Below are positions 9,116-18,899 of a stretch of DNA of 64,000 nucleotides, piece after piece. The stretch's first letter is position 1; each line of letters begins with the position of its first letter. Under the pieces are notes generated by a model. That model did not search any database. It was given only the letters and a program-made list of their open reading frames with translations, and was not told the origin of the DNA. The translations under genes were made by a program, and so were the position numbers. This DNA is from Hyphomicrobiales bacterium (lineage in GTDB: Bacteria; Pseudomonadota; Alphaproteobacteria; Rhizobiales; Beijerinckiaceae), in contig JANXWK010000016.1 in the NCBI GenBank assembly GCA_025351165.1, forward strand, positions 1-64,000. The letters are read 5' to 3'.

Positions 9116-9910
9116 GTGACACCAGACCCCATTCACGACGTTGAAGAACTTTCAAGTTCTTATTCTTGTAAGAAGGTTCCCAATGCGCGATCCATAAGGA
9201 GTTTGCGAACGACTATGCTGGCTATACCTATGTGTATTTTCGGTGCATTTTTTATTGGCTTTATTATCTTTACATCTTCACTTGGTTCCAAAGATGCAGT
9301 TGCAGTTCAAAAAGCCGATGCCATAGTTGTTTTCACAGGCGGAAGCGATCGTATTTCAGATGCCATAGAACTGTTGGCATCTGGCTACGGAAATAGGCTT
9401 TTGATAAGTGGGGTCAATCTTTCCACAAGCATTGAGCGCCTTTCAAAATTAACACAGCGTGGTAGTAATTTTTTTAACTGCTGCATAGATATTGATTATG
9501 CTGCACGCAACACAGTGGAAAATGCTATAGAAACACGTCGCTGGGTTGATGAACGCAATATAAAATCCTTGATTGTCGTGACATCAAACTATCATATGCC
9601 GCGTGCCATGATCGAACTTCAGCGTGCACTTCCAGATGTAAAGTTAATTGCGCACCCAATTGTCTCTGACCGTCCCTTGACAGGAGATATTTTCGCCCGC
9701 AGCTTTACAAGCGCAAAAATTATGGCAACAGAATACACTAAATTTGTTATTTCATACGCCAGATCATTAATTTTTCCCAAGCTCGTCATGACAGCCTCCA
9801 CTCATCCTGTTGTATACCCAATGCCAACCGGAAGCCTGCCAAAAAATATACCAGTTTCAAGTAGGACAATTGATATAAGCTCAAGGAATGAGAAAAGCCT
9901 GCCTCAATAA
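9116..9910 (+). CDS. YdcF/ElyC-SanA-type DUF218 protein (first copy)
   Basis: 264-residue membrane-anchored DUF218 protein. One transmembrane helix is at residues 36-58 (MCIFGAFFIGFIIFTS region). The DUF218 domain follows with ADAIVVFTGGSDR near 68-80, LLISG near 98-102, and the late signature VVTSNYHMPRA. In other bacteria the ElyC/SanA group affects envelope integrity and peptidoglycan or lipid-carrier metabolism. The GTG start at 9116 has a GAAGAGG site just upstream. A linker after ftsX of 52 bp and a conserved Rhizobiales order (ftsE, ftsX, DUF218, plsC) suggest one operon. A paralogue lies at 32475. Confidence 0.88.
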   Translation: MTPDPIHDVEELSSSYSCKKVPNARSIRSLRTTMLAIPMCIFGAFFIGFIIFTSSLGSKDAVAVQKADAIVVFTGGSDRISDAIELLASGYGNRLLISGVNLSTSIERLSKLTQRGSNFFNCCIDIDYAARNTVENAIETRRWVDERNIKSLIVVTSNYHMPRAMIELQRALPDVKLIAHPIVSDRPLTGDIFARSFTSAKIMATEYTKFVISYARSLIFPKLVMTASTHPVVYPMPTGSLPKNIPVSSRTIDISSRNEKSLPQ

Positions 9911-10006
9911 TTAAAATGCTTGAGGGTAAATTCAATTTTAAAGCTTGCCGACAAGCCTGCCAACGAGTAGCCAATAAAAATCAATTTTCCTGAACATTTG
10001 GCTCCA

Positions 10007-10744
10007 ATGATTTTTATACGCTCGCTTCTATTCAATTTTTTAGCCCTTATCGCTAATATTTTGTTTTTTACCCTGCTTATTCCAGCTCTTCTGCTTCCAT
10101 ACAGTAAATACATGCCGTACATTGGCAAAAACTGGATGCGTATGACACTTTGGCTGTTTAGACACATTATTGGTGTCAAACATGAGGTACGCGGGCGCGA
10201 GAATATTCCAGCATCTGGGGGCTATATAGTAGCTGCCAAACACCAGTCAGCTTGGGAAACAATGGCCGTAGCGTATGAATTTCCATATCCGACCTGGATT
10301 TTAAAGCGCGAATTGATGTGGGTACCTGTTTTTGGTTGGCACCTGAAAAAAACCGAGCAGATACCGATCAATAGAGGTAAGCGCTCCAAAGTCATGCGCG
10401 ACATGAATGACTGCGCCCACGAACGCATCAATCAAGGCCGACAGGTTATGATTTTTCCAGAAGGGACAAGACGACCTATTGGTGCGCCCCCTGAGTATAA
10501 ATCCGGCATTTCCCACGTCTATGCAGAGCTGAATGTTCAGTGCATTCCTGTTGCCCATAATGCTGGTCTTTGCTGGCCAAAACGTGGCTTTATTAAATAT
10601 CCTGGTAAGATAATTATGGAAATTCTGCCTTCCATCCCTGCTGGCCTTGATAAACGCATATTTTTTGAGCGTGTTCAGCAAGACATAGAAACTGCCTCAA
10701 ACCGTTTGATTCTAGAAGGTCAACATTTTCAGGCAACCCTTTGA
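10007..10744 (+). CDS. plsC: 1-acyl-sn-glycerol-3-phosphate acyltransferase
   Basis: Inner-membrane acyltransferase that makes phosphatidic acid from lysophosphatidic acid. N-terminal hydrophobic segment, then motif I KHQSAWET near residues 75-82. Here the usual HX4D appears as HX4E, a variant found in many bacterial PlsC proteins. Motif III FPEGTRRP lies near 149-156. The ATG at 10007 and a TTG at 9998 are both possible starts. The 3' end overlaps the next reading frame by only a few bases, so it is likely co-transcribed with the YdcF gene upstream and the DUF2125 gene downstream. Confidence 0.92.
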   Translation: MIFIRSLLFNFLALIANILFFTLLIPALLLPYSKYMPYIGKNWMRMTLWLFRHIIGVKHEVRGRENIPASGGYIVAAKHQSAWETMAVAYEFPYPTWILKRELMWVPVFGWHLKKTEQIPINRGKRSKVMRDMNDCAHERINQGRQVMIFPEGTRRPIGAPPEYKSGISHVYAELNVQCIPVAHNAGLCWPKRGFIKYPGKIIMEILPSIPAGLDKRIFFERVQQDIETASNRLILEGQHFQATL

Positions 10745-10755
10745 AGGACGATAGA

Positions 10756-11739
10756 ATGAAAAGCAGGCTTGGTTTATATTTGCCGTTCACGGTTCTGGCC
10801 TCCCTTGCAGCAGCCTGGAGCGGTATTTGGTATTATGCAGCTTCAAAGACAGAAGCTGTCATTTCAGATACGCTTAGCCGTGAGGCAGAACTTGGCAGAA
10901 TATGGACATGCCCAAATCGTCATTTATCAGGGTTTCCGTTTCGTATAGAAGTTTCATGCGATGCGCCAACATTTGCCTTGAAACAGGCTGGCAAAACAGG
11001 AGGTGGTTCACTTGCTGGATTAACCATACAGGCACGCATAGCAGATCCAACACGCGCAATCGCAGTGCTCAAATCTCCTCTCAAGCTTGAAGCTGAGAAT
11101 GGCTCCATAAATATAGACTGGCAGGAGGCGCAAACCAGTCTATCAGGCGCAAATAACAGCCTTGGAGATTTTGTACTCAATATGAGCCAAGTCAATATAT
11201 TGGTTAAACCGCCTCAAGGCTCAGATTTAACAGGGACCGTAAATCGGATTAATATTAATCTGGCACAGGACATTGATGGAAGTAAACAGCCTTATGACGT
11301 GCTTTCAGCTCCATTTAAATTATTGGTCAAACTTGATGGAATATTTTTTGCATCACTTAATAGTCTAACTGCAAATGCTGAGCCCTTGAATGTTGAGTTA
11401 CAGCTTCGTGCAACAAAAGTACCTTTCAAGCCAGTTTCCAGCCGTGAGGCTGCGCTTGACGCTTGGAGACAGGCAGGAGGAGCTATCTCGATTGCCCTTC
11501 TTGAGCTGAATAAAGGTCAACTTCATTTTGATGCCAAAGGCGATCTGAACCTTGATGATGAACATAAACCAGCTGGCAAAATTGCACTAAATTTTCAAGG
11601 ACTTGAAAAAATATTCGCACAGTTTGAAGCACCCGGCCTTGCAGCTTTTAGTGGCAGCAGTAAACTATCCTTGAATCTTAGAAATGGCAAAATTCTTGTT
11701 GGCCCTATTCCAGTTTCCAATCTGCAGGCTGTATACTAG
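10756..11739 (+). CDS. DUF2125 domain-containing protein
   Basis: 327-residue protein with an N-terminal hydrophobic segment (about 6-28, LYLPFTVLASLAAAWSGIW) that could be a signal anchor, followed by the DUF2125 body. The latter contains the early TCPNRHLSGFPFRIEVSC stretch with two cysteines that might pair in the periplasm. The ATG at 10756 is chosen because AAGGA at 10744-10748 is well spaced; an upstream TTG at 10741 overlaps plsC. The function is unknown. It closes the ftsE-ftsX-YdcF-plsC run, so a role in the envelope is a fair guess from context only. It ends in a 4-bp convergent overlap with trhO. Confidence 0.85.
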   Translation: MKSRLGLYLPFTVLASLAAAWSGIWYYAASKTEAVISDTLSREAELGRIWTCPNRHLSGFPFRIEVSCDAPTFALKQAGKTGGGSLAGLTIQARIADPTRAIAVLKSPLKLEAENGSINIDWQEAQTSLSGANNSLGDFVLNMSQVNILVKPPQGSDLTGTVNRININLAQDIDGSKQPYDVLSAPFKLLVKLDGIFFASLNSLTANAEPLNVELQLRATKVPFKPVSSREAALDAWRQAGGAISIALLELNKGQLHFDAKGDLNLDDEHKPAGKIALNFQGLEKIFAQFEAPGLAAFSGSSKLSLNLRNGKILVGPIPVSNLQAVY

Positions 11740-12671
11740 AACCTGTACTTGGCTGTTGGCCCCATATGTTTTTTGCCCTTGGTTTTTGCCAGATTAATCT
11801 GTTTCTGACGTTCTCGGGCAGATGTTTTCTGTTCCAGAGTTAGGTTTGAGGCGCAATGTGGACAGCAGACACCCAGCTCAAAAGCAGAATGTGCCCTGTC
11901 CAAAGGTGTAATGGGCTCACCGCAGCCATAGCACATACCATAGTCTTCTACTTTAAATCCATGGCCAACAGCCACCCGTTCATCAAAGACAAAACAGGCC
12001 CCATCCCAAAGACTGTCTTCTGGCTTGATTGTTTCCAGATATTTCAAAATACCGCCTTTAAGATGATAGACTTCCTCAAAACCCCTATTTTTCATTAAGG
12101 CACTGGCTTTCTCGCAGCGTATACCGCCTGTGCAGAACATGGCAACTTTTTTGGTTGTCTGCGGATCAAAATTTGTCCTGATATAGTCAGAAAACTCACT
12201 AAAACTATTGGTTTTAGGATCATTGGCACCTTTAAATGTACCAATTCGTGTTTCGTAGGCATTACGCGTATCAATGATAACCATTTCTGGATCAGATATC
12301 AAAGCGTTCCAGTTTTCTGGTTCCACATAAGTACCAATGGTTTCTGTTGGATCAACCGTTTTGTCACCTATTGTTACAATTTCAGCTTTAAGACGGACTT
12401 TCATACGCAAAAATGGCATATGATCGCTAAAAGATGTTTTCCACTCTAGATCACTAAGACCTTCAATCGCCTTTAAGGCGTCCAGCACTATGTGAAGGCT
12501 CACGCTTGCACCTGCAATCGTACCGTTAATACCTTCTCGCGCCAATAATAAAATACCTTTTACACCATGCAGATTGCATAAGTTTTTAAGAGGTTCACGC
12601 AGCGCTTCATAATTGGCAAAACGCACAAATTTGTAAAGGGCTGCAATTTCTATTCTGTTCAGATTAGTCAT
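11736..12671 (-). CDS. trhO: tRNA uridine(34) hydroxylase TrhO (YceA-type rhodanese protein)
   Basis: Cytosolic enzyme of the YceA/TrhO family that hydroxylates uridine at position 34 of certain tRNAs, the first step to 5-methoxyuridine-type modifications. It has an N-terminal acylphosphatase-like domain (about 1-100), a rhodanese domain (about 115-215) with active-site loop CTGGIRCEKA (Cys180), and a C-terminal Cys-rich region (YGMCYGCGEP and CCPHC). The last may bind metal. At 311 residues it matches the family. Start ATG at 12671; no nearby alternative is better. Confidence 0.93.
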   Translation of the reverse strand: MTNLNRIEIAALYKFVRFANYEALREPLKNLCNLHGVKGILLLAREGINGTIAGASVSLHIVLDALKAIEGLSDLEWKTSFSDHMPFLRMKVRLKAEIVTIGDKTVDPTETIGTYVEPENWNALISDPEMVIIDTRNAYETRIGTFKGANDPKTNSFSEFSDYIRTNFDPQTTKKVAMFCTGGIRCEKASALMKNRGFEEVYHLKGGILKYLETIKPEDSLWDGACFVFDERVAVGHGFKVEDYGMCYGCGEPITPLDRAHSAFELGVCCPHCASNLTLEQKTSARERQKQINLAKTKGKKHMGPTAKYRF

Positions 12672-12783
12672 GATGTTGACGCATTAAACTAGTTTTTTTA
12701 CATTTTAAAGAATTTAAAACTAAAAAATGTTAGATTTGAAATGTGCTGCAAAATGAATACCTCAAAAAAACATGGTAAATAGA

Positions 12784-13281
12784 CTACCGCACCACCACCA
12801 CGCTCGTACCAACTCTTACACGTTCGTATAGATCCTTGATGTCTTCATTCAGCATCCTTATGCAGCCATAAGACGCAAATTTACCAACAGATTCTGGTCT
12901 GTTTGTGCCATGAATGGCATACGTACCTCCGTTGAGCGTCAAGGCACGTTCGCCCATAGGATTATGGGAGGAGCCGCCCGCTATAACATCTGGCAGATTT
13001 GGATTGTCACGCTTGACATCGCTTGGTGGAGACCATGCAGGCTGTACATATTTACCATCAATATATCTTGCTCCAAACCACTGTTTACCCGGTTTTCCTA
13101 CAGCAACACTGTAACGTATCGCCTGAACCTCGTTCAGCACGAGGTATAACCGCCGCTCGCTGTTTTTAACAATGATCTGCCCCGCTTGAAAACCAGGCAT
13201 TGTCACTAGCTCACGGGCCTTGGCACACTCCGCAAAAATTCCGAAAAAACCTACTAATATAAGTGTAGTTAACGCTTTCAT
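12784..13281 (-). CDS. L,D-transpeptidase family protein (YkuD domain)
   Basis: Exported 165-residue YkuD-fold protein that either makes 3-3 peptidoglycan cross-links or attaches proteins to peptidoglycan. A signal peptide covers about residues 1-22. The catalytic region reads AIHGTNRP (His124) and SYGCIRML with nucleophile Cys140. The residue before the Gly is Tyr rather than the commoner His of SHGCIR, a variant tolerated in the family. Two further wall enzymes lie in the window: a lytic transglycosylase next door and a GH25 protein at 27710. No operon partner is obvious; 112 bp separate it from trhO. Confidence 0.92.
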   Translation of the reverse strand: MKALTTLILVGFFGIFAECAKARELVTMPGFQAGQIIVKNSERRLYLVLNEVQAIRYSVAVGKPGKQWFGARYIDGKYVQPAWSPPSDVKRDNPNLPDVIAGGSSHNPMGERALTLNGGTYAIHGTNRPESVGKFASYGCIRMLNEDIKDLYERVRVGTSVVVVR

Positions 13282-13387
13282 ACCCTTTTTCCTGCACTTT
13301 GAAAAAACTCGCAGACAGAGTAAGCGCTAAAATTGTTTCATGAATCTAAATCAATGCATTTGCAATAAAGACAGAGTCAACATCATG

Positions 13388-14002
13388 TTAAGAACGCCTG
13401 ACTTTTGCACAATACGTTCTGTTTGCTGCACTCATGCGGGTTGAACGCAAGCCATTTTGATAACGCATTATGGTACCACATGTATCTCCTGAGGCCATTT
13501 TATAAGCTTGTGCCAGGTATTTAATGGAATAGGTTAAGTTGGTCTCAGGGTGCATCAGCCCTTGCACAGAACCAGTGTAACCAAGACTTTTGGCCGTGTT
13601 CACGCTAATTTGCCCCAATCCAAGATTTGGGCCACTTCTGGCATTAGGATTGTATCGGCTCTCGATCCTAATAACAGAGTCTGCAAGAAAAAAGGGTACA
13701 TTATTAGCATCCGCATAATGTTGAATTAAAGCCTGATACGGCTGTGTACCCAGTTCAGTTTTAGCTGATTGCTTGACTGCTGAAAGAGTAACAGTTTCTT
13801 GCTTTTTCTCTAACTCTTGCTTTTTTTCCAAATTTTGCTTTTTTTCTGAAACTTCTGGAACTGCATCAACGGATTGAATGACCTGCTCTGTTGATTCAGT
13901 CTCCAATGCAGATAAAATTTCAACAGGTTCTGCAAAAGCTGTATTTGAAATAGGTGTTATAATAAGCCCAAAGACAACTACAGTTGAAAAAAAACGCCTC
14001 AT
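13388..14002 (-). CDS. lytic transglycosylase (SLT/GH23 domain)
   Basis: Secreted peptidoglycan lytic transglycosylase of 204 residues. A signal peptide occupies about 1-25. A charged linker (about 53-70) contains three near-identical EKKQ-type repeats, likely a flexible or helical spacer. The SLT domain follows (about 85-204) with catalytic Glu114 in RIESRYNP, then GLGQISVNTAKSLGY and the NLTYSIKYLAQAY helix. The C-terminal Cys pair may be oxidised. It is transcribed away from rpoD, with a 386-bp shared upstream region. A T-rich, purine-poor ribosome-binding site makes expression strength unclear. Confidence 0.92.
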   Translation of the reverse strand: MRRFFSTVVVFGLIITPISNTAFAEPVEILSALETESTEQVIQSVDAVPEVSEKKQNLEKKQELEKKQETVTLSAVKQSAKTELGTQPYQALIQHYADANNVPFFLADSVIRIESRYNPNARSGPNLGLGQISVNTAKSLGYTGSVQGLMHPETNLTYSIKYLAQAYKMASGDTCGTIMRYQNGLRSTRMSAANRTYCAKVRRS

Positions 14003-14388
14003 TTTAAGTTTCCTTTTTTAGTCTACACCCAGATTTATGATTTTACCTTGACCAGGCCTACTGGTAATTTTGGCTGACCGTACCCAGATAAATTAAGCTA
14101 AATTAAGATTTCTACTGTCCATTTGCGTTTTTAAGTTGACAATTTTACAACAATGGGCATTTCAAGCTAAAATGTACCAAACAGTTTGGTTAAGTTAAGC
14201 TTGACTTAAGACACGGTAGGTTATTCGAATCAATGGGTGAATTGCATTTCGTTTTATGGATATGGTTCGGACAAGCAATTGACGAAACATAAAAATGTGT
14301 AAGCAAAGTTTGCACCCCTCACACATATTGCGCAAAGCCCATGCGCAGTGTCTGTGGCAGGGGTAAAACTGCTTTGGAGCAGGAAGAT
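14003..14388. other. intergenic region between lytic transglycosylase and rpoD
   Basis: This 386-bp stretch lies between divergent genes, so it should hold promoters in both directions. TTGACA near 14134 and TTGACT near 14202 resemble -35 boxes, but I could not match either to a good -10 box at 16-18 bp. No RNA gene, repeat or reading frame was convincing. An in-frame ATG at 14341 upstream of rpoD is judged not to be the start. Confidence 0.4.
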
Positions 14389-16452
14389 ATGGCCAGCAAG
14401 AATAGCGAAGCTGAAGTTAAGGATAAAGTCGTAGCTGAAGCGCCTGACAGCCCCTTGCTTGACCTGTCTGATGTTGCAGTCAAGCAAATGATAAAAAGCT
14501 CGAAAAAGCGTGGATATGTAACCCATGATGAGCTGAACGCAATTTTGCCGTCTGAACAGTTCACTTCTGATCAGATTGAAGACATTTATTCTATGCTCAA
14601 CGAAATGGGCATTAATGTTGTAGATTCAGACGATGCTGATGAATCAGAGCGCGATGAAGATAATAGCGTTGAAGAGGTAGAGGGTGGCGACCTCGTAGAA
14701 GTTTCCAGAAATACAGCCCTTGCTCGTCTTGAAAAGAATTCTGTCGCGCTTGATCGCACTGATGACCCAGTACGCATGTACCTGCGCGAAATGGGCAGTG
14801 TTGAACTGCTCTCGCGCGAGGGCGAAATTGCCATTGCCAAGCGTATAGAAGCTGGCCGCGAAGCCATGATCGCTGGGCTATGCGAAAGCCCTTTGACCTT
14901 TCAAGCAATTATCATTTGGCGAGATGAATTGAATGATGGAAAGGTGCTGCTGCGTGACATTATTGACCTTGAAGCAACCTATGCTGGTCCAGATGCTAAA
15001 AATCCACCCAAACTCGAAGATCTCCCAGAAGGGGCCATTCCTCCAATACCAGCTCCTTACAGCCCGCCAGTGTATGGCGCTGCAGGTCAAACAGCTTCAC
15101 ATGTTGCAGGTGGTGAAGCTCCACCAGAAGGCATTCCAGAGGGTGAAAATCCTGATGACATGTATGATGATGAATTTGACGGCGGAATTTCGCTTTCTGC
15201 CATGGAAGCTGAGCTTAAACCCCGTGTTTTAGAAACATTCGATAACATAGCAGACAACTATAAAAAGCTTCGTCGCCTTCAAGATCAGAAGGTTGAAGGT
15301 AAACTTAAAAATGAAAGCCTGAGCCCTTCTCAGGATCGTAAATACAAAAAGCTGAAAGAAGACATCATTGCTGATGTCAAATCTTTATCACTTAATAATA
15401 ATCGTATTGAGGCACTGGTTGAACAGCTTTATGCAATCAACAAGCAGCTTATCTCGCTTGAAGGCCGCCTGATGCGCCTTGCCGAAGGACACGGCGTGGA
15501 TCGCGTCGAGTTTCTGGCCAACTATCAAGGCGCTGAACTTGATCCCAAATGGATTTTGCGTGTCTCCAAATTTACAGCTAAAGGCTGGAAAGAATTTGTA
15601 AGCCATGAGCTTGAAACCATAAAAGACATGCGCGCTGACATCCAGACTCTAACAGCCGAGACCGGCCTTGAAGTGACAGAATTTCGCAAAATTGTGTCCA
15701 TGGTGCAAAAAGGTGAGCGTGAAGCCCGTCAGGCCAAAAAGGAAATGGTTGAGGCAAATCTGCGCCTTGTTATTTCAATTGCAAAAAAATATACCAATCG
15801 TGGTTTGCAGTTTCTTGATCTTATTCAAGAAGGCAATATCGGTCTGATGAAGGCGGTTGATAAATTTGAATACCGCCGTGGCTATAAGTTTTCAACCTAT
15901 GCCACATGGTGGATCAGGCAGGCAATTACGCGTTCCATCGCTGACCAAGCTCGCACTATCCGTATCCCAGTGCATATGATTGAGACGATCAACAAGATTG
16001 TCCGCACATCCCGCCAGATGCTGCATGAGATTGGCCGCGAGCCAACACCAGAAGAACTGGCAGAAAAACTGGCAATGCCGCTGGAAAAAGTGCGTAAGGT
16101 TCTCAAAATTGCCAAAGAGCCAATTTCTCTTGAAACGCCAATTGGCGACGAGGAAGATTCGCACCTTGGTGACTTCATTGAGGACAAGAATGCGATTTTG
16201 CCAATTGATGCCGCAATCCAGAGCAACCTACGCGAAACTACAACGCGTGTGCTAGCATCTCTCACCCCGCGTGAAGAGCGTGTATTGCGTATGCGCTTTG
16301 GTATTGGCATGAATACAGACCATACTTTGGAAGAAGTAGGCCAACAGTTTTCAGTAACGCGCGAGCGTATTCGCCAGATTGAGGCTAAGGCTTTACGTAA
16401 ACTCAAGCATCCATCCCGTTCAAGGAAGCTTAGAAGCTTTTTGGATAACTAG
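14389..16452 (+). CDS. rpoD: RNA polymerase primary sigma factor RpoD (sigma-70)
   Basis: Housekeeping sigma factor of 687 residues. Region 1.1 contains [18 protein letters not shown]. Region 1.2 begins at [12 protein letters not shown] long acidic non-conserved insert (about residues 190-300, rich in P, E and D) precedes region 2, which contains [20 protein letters not shown] and [17 protein letters not shown] (the -10 recognition helix). Region 4.2 ends the protein with [18 protein letters not shown]. The ATG at 14389 has a GGAGCAGGA site just upstream, so the extra 16 codons from 14341 are unlikely. The gene directly downstream is a broken pilus gene, convergent with it. Confidence 0.97.
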   Translation: MASKNSEAEVKDKVVAEAPDSPLLDLSDVAVKQMIKSSKKRGYVTHDELNAILPSEQFTSDQIEDIYSMLNEMGINVVDSDDADESERDEDNSVEEVEGGDLVEVSRNTALARLEKNSVALDRTDDPVRMYLREMGSVELLSREGEIAIAKRIEAGREAMIAGLCESPLTFQAIIIWRDELNDGKVLLRDIIDLEATYAGPDAKNPPKLEDLPEGAIPPIPAPYSPPVYGAAGQTASHVAGGEAPPEGIPEGENPDDMYDDEFDGGISLSAMEAELKPRVLETFDNIADNYKKLRRLQDQKVEGKLKNESLSPSQDRKYKKLKEDIIADVKSLSLNNNRIEALVEQLYAINKQLISLEGRLMRLAEGHGVDRVEFLANYQGAELDPKWILRVSKFTAKGWKEFVSHELETIKDMRADIQTLTAETGLEVTEFRKIVSMVQKGEREARQAKKEMVEANLRLVISIAKKYTNRGLQFLDLIQEGNIGLMKAVDKFEYRRGYKFSTYATWWIRQAITRSIADQARTIRIPVHMIETINKIVRTSRQMLHEIGREPTPEELAEKLAMPLEKVRKVLKIAKEPISLETPIGDEEDSHLGDFIEDKNAILPIDAAIQSNLRETTTRVLASLTPREERVLRMRFGIGMNTDHTLEEVGQQFSVTRERIRQIEAKALRKLKHPSRSRKLRSFLDN

Positions 16453-16461
16453 AATTTGGAT

Positions 16462-16883
16462 TTAGTCTGTCAGCCTGGCACTTTTTACAGCATCCTGAAA
16501 CATTCTAAGCATAGCTTCTTTTATGCCACCTGAATCAGCAGTGTAAAAAAGTCCTGGGCTGGCACAGTTTTGAAGTTTCAAGTGTATGTCATTTGACTAA
16601 TGTGCAATCCTACAGAATCTATCGCTGCATCAAGACGAGCTTTTTTGTTTGAAGAAATAGCAAAATCAATTGCAAGACTGACAGATAGTAACATTGGTAC
16701 AATAGTAAGGGCGAGTATTGTAGCTATGTTTCCTTTTTTGTCCAAAGCTAAACGTGAAGAAAAATTCAAAAAAATAGTAGTAAAACTTAAAAGCCATAAT
16801 TTAAATTGACCCGCTTGTTTAAAGATATTACCCATAGTGTAAATCATGTCTGTCTCTGTTGAGTTGCAGTAAAAACCAGTCAA
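16462..16883 (-). pseudogene. tadG-like pilus-assembly gene, internally deleted
   Basis: Two separated ends of one TadE/TadG-like gene abut here. The upstream part (16578-16883) encodes an N-terminal segment with the typical KKGNIATILALTIVPMLLSV membrane helix and KKARLDAAIDS stretch. Right after it, in a different frame, positions 16462 to about 16600 encode a C-terminal end reading NCASPGLFYTADSGGIKEAM and ending KSARLTD. This matches the final segment of TadG proteins. The middle, normally some 300 or more residues including a von Willebrand-like domain, is missing, and the frame is shifted near 16597-16605. The flanking DNA (16884-17177) is very AT-rich with no gene. The N-terminal piece alone could still be translated as a 101-residue membrane peptide, but I consider the gene dead. 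Confidence 0.8.
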
Positions 16884-17177
16884 TAAATATTGGTAAAAAA
16901 ATGATAGAAGTGTTTTTTCTTGTACTCTACCGTTAGGTAAAATAATTTAACAAAAAAATGAATTTCAGTTGTTCTCAAGTAATTACAAAATTTTATAATT
17001 AATAAAAAAATCATTAAGAAGTAAATAAATAAAAGTAAAAATTATTTTAAAATTAAGACCCTATATTATATAATTCACACAATATTATAAACAAAAAATG
17101 CTACTATAATATCTGTCTCTAAAGCTATGCTAAAAAACTGGCTTGTTATCAAAAGAGTATTTTAATAACAGTACAAA

Positions 17178-18611
17178 ATGCAAAATCAAAAACCCCATAG
17201 CCCTTCCCTCTCTCCTGTCCTCATCACAGGTATCGTACGCCTGTTTGATTTTCTGGTCATTACAGCAACAGGCATAATAGTTTACTGGTTTTATCTTTTG
17301 CCAAAAATTGGCTTGAGCAACTATTACATCCTTGCCATTCCAGGTATGGGTATTGTGACGCTCATTATCCTTCAGATATTGGACATGTACACTCTCAGCA
17401 GCCTGCGCGCTGTTATCAGGCAAGGCGCAAAGCTTGTTATTGGGTGGGCATTCAGCTTCATGATGGCTTTTGCCCTGTTTTTCTTTGCGCGCATAGAAAC
17501 AGAGTTTAGCCGTGCCTTTTTTGGAGCATGGTTTTTTATAGGCATTGCAGGCCTTATAACTGAAAGAGTGCTTGCACAGATTTACATTAAAAAGCTGACC
17601 ATCACAGGTCGTCTCGACCGTAGAACCGCAATTGTAGGTGGAGGAGCGGCCTGCGAAGACCTGATAAAAGCCTTGTCCAGACAGGATGATTCGGACCTGC
17701 GCATCTGCGGCGTTTTTGATGATCGAAACGATGATCGCTCAACTGAATCTATTTCTGGCTATCCAAAACTTGGCAATATAGATGACCTTGTTGAATTTGC
17801 ACGCAAAACACGCCTTGATCTGGTTATCTTTTCGCTCCCAGTAACAGCAGAGTCAAGGCTGCTCCAGATGTTGCGCAAACTTATGGTGTTGCCAATAGAT
17901 ATTCGACTTGCAGCCCACACACAAAAGCTGCGCTTTCGTCCGCGTAATTATTCTTATGTGGCAGGTACACCCGTGTTTGATATGGCGGATAAACCCATAG
18001 CAGACTGGGACGTTGTGGTAAAATGGCTGTTTGATAAATGTGTAGGCATGCTGATGCTGACTGTACTGTCCCCCTTCATGGTTGCAACAGCTATTGCTAT
18101 TAAACTTGATTCTAAAGGACCTGTTTTCTTCCGCCAAAAGCGTTATGGCTTTAATAATGAGATGATTGAAGTCTTCAAGTTCCGCTCCATGTACACCGAA
18201 CAAACTGATGCAGCGGCCACGCAGCTCGTAACCAAAGGTGATACACGTGTGACAAAAGTCGGGCGTTTTATTCGTAAAACATCTCTTGATGAACTGCCAC
18301 AGCTTTTTAACGTAGTGTTTAAAGGTAACCTCTCGCTGATTGGCCCGCGCCCTCATGCAGCACATGCAAAAGCAGTCAATAAACTTTACGATGAAGTTGT
18401 GGATGGATATTTTGCACGCCACCGCGTCAAACCTGGTATAACGGGCTGGGCGCAGATTAATGGCTGGCGCGGCGAAACAGATACCGAAGATAAAATTCAA
18501 AAACGTGTTGAATGCGATTTATACTACATAGAAAACTGGTCTGTTTTTCTGGATGCCTATATTTTGCTCATGACACCTTTTGCACTTACAAAAACTGAAA
18601 ATGCGTATTAG
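17178..18611 (+). CDS. undecaprenyl-phosphate sugar phosphotransferase (polyprenyl glycosylphosphotransferase)
   Basis: Initiating enzyme of exopolysaccharide synthesis: it moves a sugar-1-phosphate from a UDP-sugar to undecaprenyl phosphate. At 477 residues it has the full WcaJ-type layout: four or five N-terminal membrane helices (about 15-125), a cytoplasmic Rossmann-like domain (about 150-270, GGGAACEDL near its start), a further membrane segment (about 290-312) and the catalytic C-terminal domain. The latter shows VFFRQKRYG, VFKFRSM, TSLDELPQLFNV, LSLIGPRPHA and KPGITGWAQINGWRG. No other exopolysaccharide gene is adjacent. Whether glucose or galactose is used cannot be decided. Confidence 0.94.
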   Translation: MQNQKPHSPSLSPVLITGIVRLFDFLVITATGIIVYWFYLLPKIGLSNYYILAIPGMGIVTLIILQILDMYTLSSLRAVIRQGAKLVIGWAFSFMMAFALFFFARIETEFSRAFFGAWFFIGIAGLITERVLAQIYIKKLTITGRLDRRTAIVGGGAACEDLIKALSRQDDSDLRICGVFDDRNDDRSTESISGYPKLGNIDDLVEFARKTRLDLVIFSLPVTAESRLLQMLRKLMVLPIDIRLAAHTQKLRFRPRNYSYVAGTPVFDMADKPIADWDVVVKWLFDKCVGMLMLTVLSPFMVATAIAIKLDSKGPVFFRQKRYGFNNEMIEVFKFRSMYTEQTDAAATQLVTKGDTRVTKVGRFIRKTSLDELPQLFNVVFKGNLSLIGPRPHAAHAKAVNKLYDEVVDGYFARHRVKPGITGWAQINGWRGETDTEDKIQKRVECDLYYIENWSVFLDAYILLMTPFALTKTENAY

Positions 18612-18656
18612 AGCCTATTGGCTTTTTAGCCACCGCGCCTTATACACATGGTATGT

Positions 18657-18733
18657 CGGAGTGTAGCGCAGCCCGGTAGCGCACTAGTCTGGGGGACTAG
18701 GGGTCGCAGGTTCAAGTCCTGTCACTCCGACCA
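18657..18733 (+). tRNA. tRNA-Pro (anticodon GGG)
   Basis: A 77-nt cloverleaf. The acceptor arm CGGAGTG pairs with CACTCCG, followed by A and an encoded CCA. The D-arm is AGCGCAGCCCGGTAGCGC-like. The anticodon stem CTAGT/ACTAG encloses loop CTGGGGG, with GGG at 18691-18693. The T-arm carries GGTTCAAGT. It directly precedes the restriction-modification insert. I saw no repeat of its 3' end farther downstream that would mark an integration site. Confidence 0.97.
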
Positions 18734-18899
18734 ATAAGCTTTGCTGGCTTCAACAAACTGAATTTAGCTTCAACGTGATTAAATAGTTTATCAAGCGCGA
18801 CATGACTACTGTGATGTGTTTAAGAAATAAAAATATTGATTAACTCATATAAAATTTGATTTAAAATTTATCGTGTGTCCAAAATTCAAGGTTTAAAAC

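Noticed and set aside
10007-10744. Loss of PlsC activity through the HX4E variant
   Set aside because: HQSAWE is a common natural variant among bacterial PlsC proteins, so it is not evidence of inactivation.
14341-14388. Upstream ATG as the rpoD start
   Set aside because: The ATG at 14389 has a clear GGAGCAGGA site and gives the normal N-terminus; the extra 16 residues are not RpoD-like.
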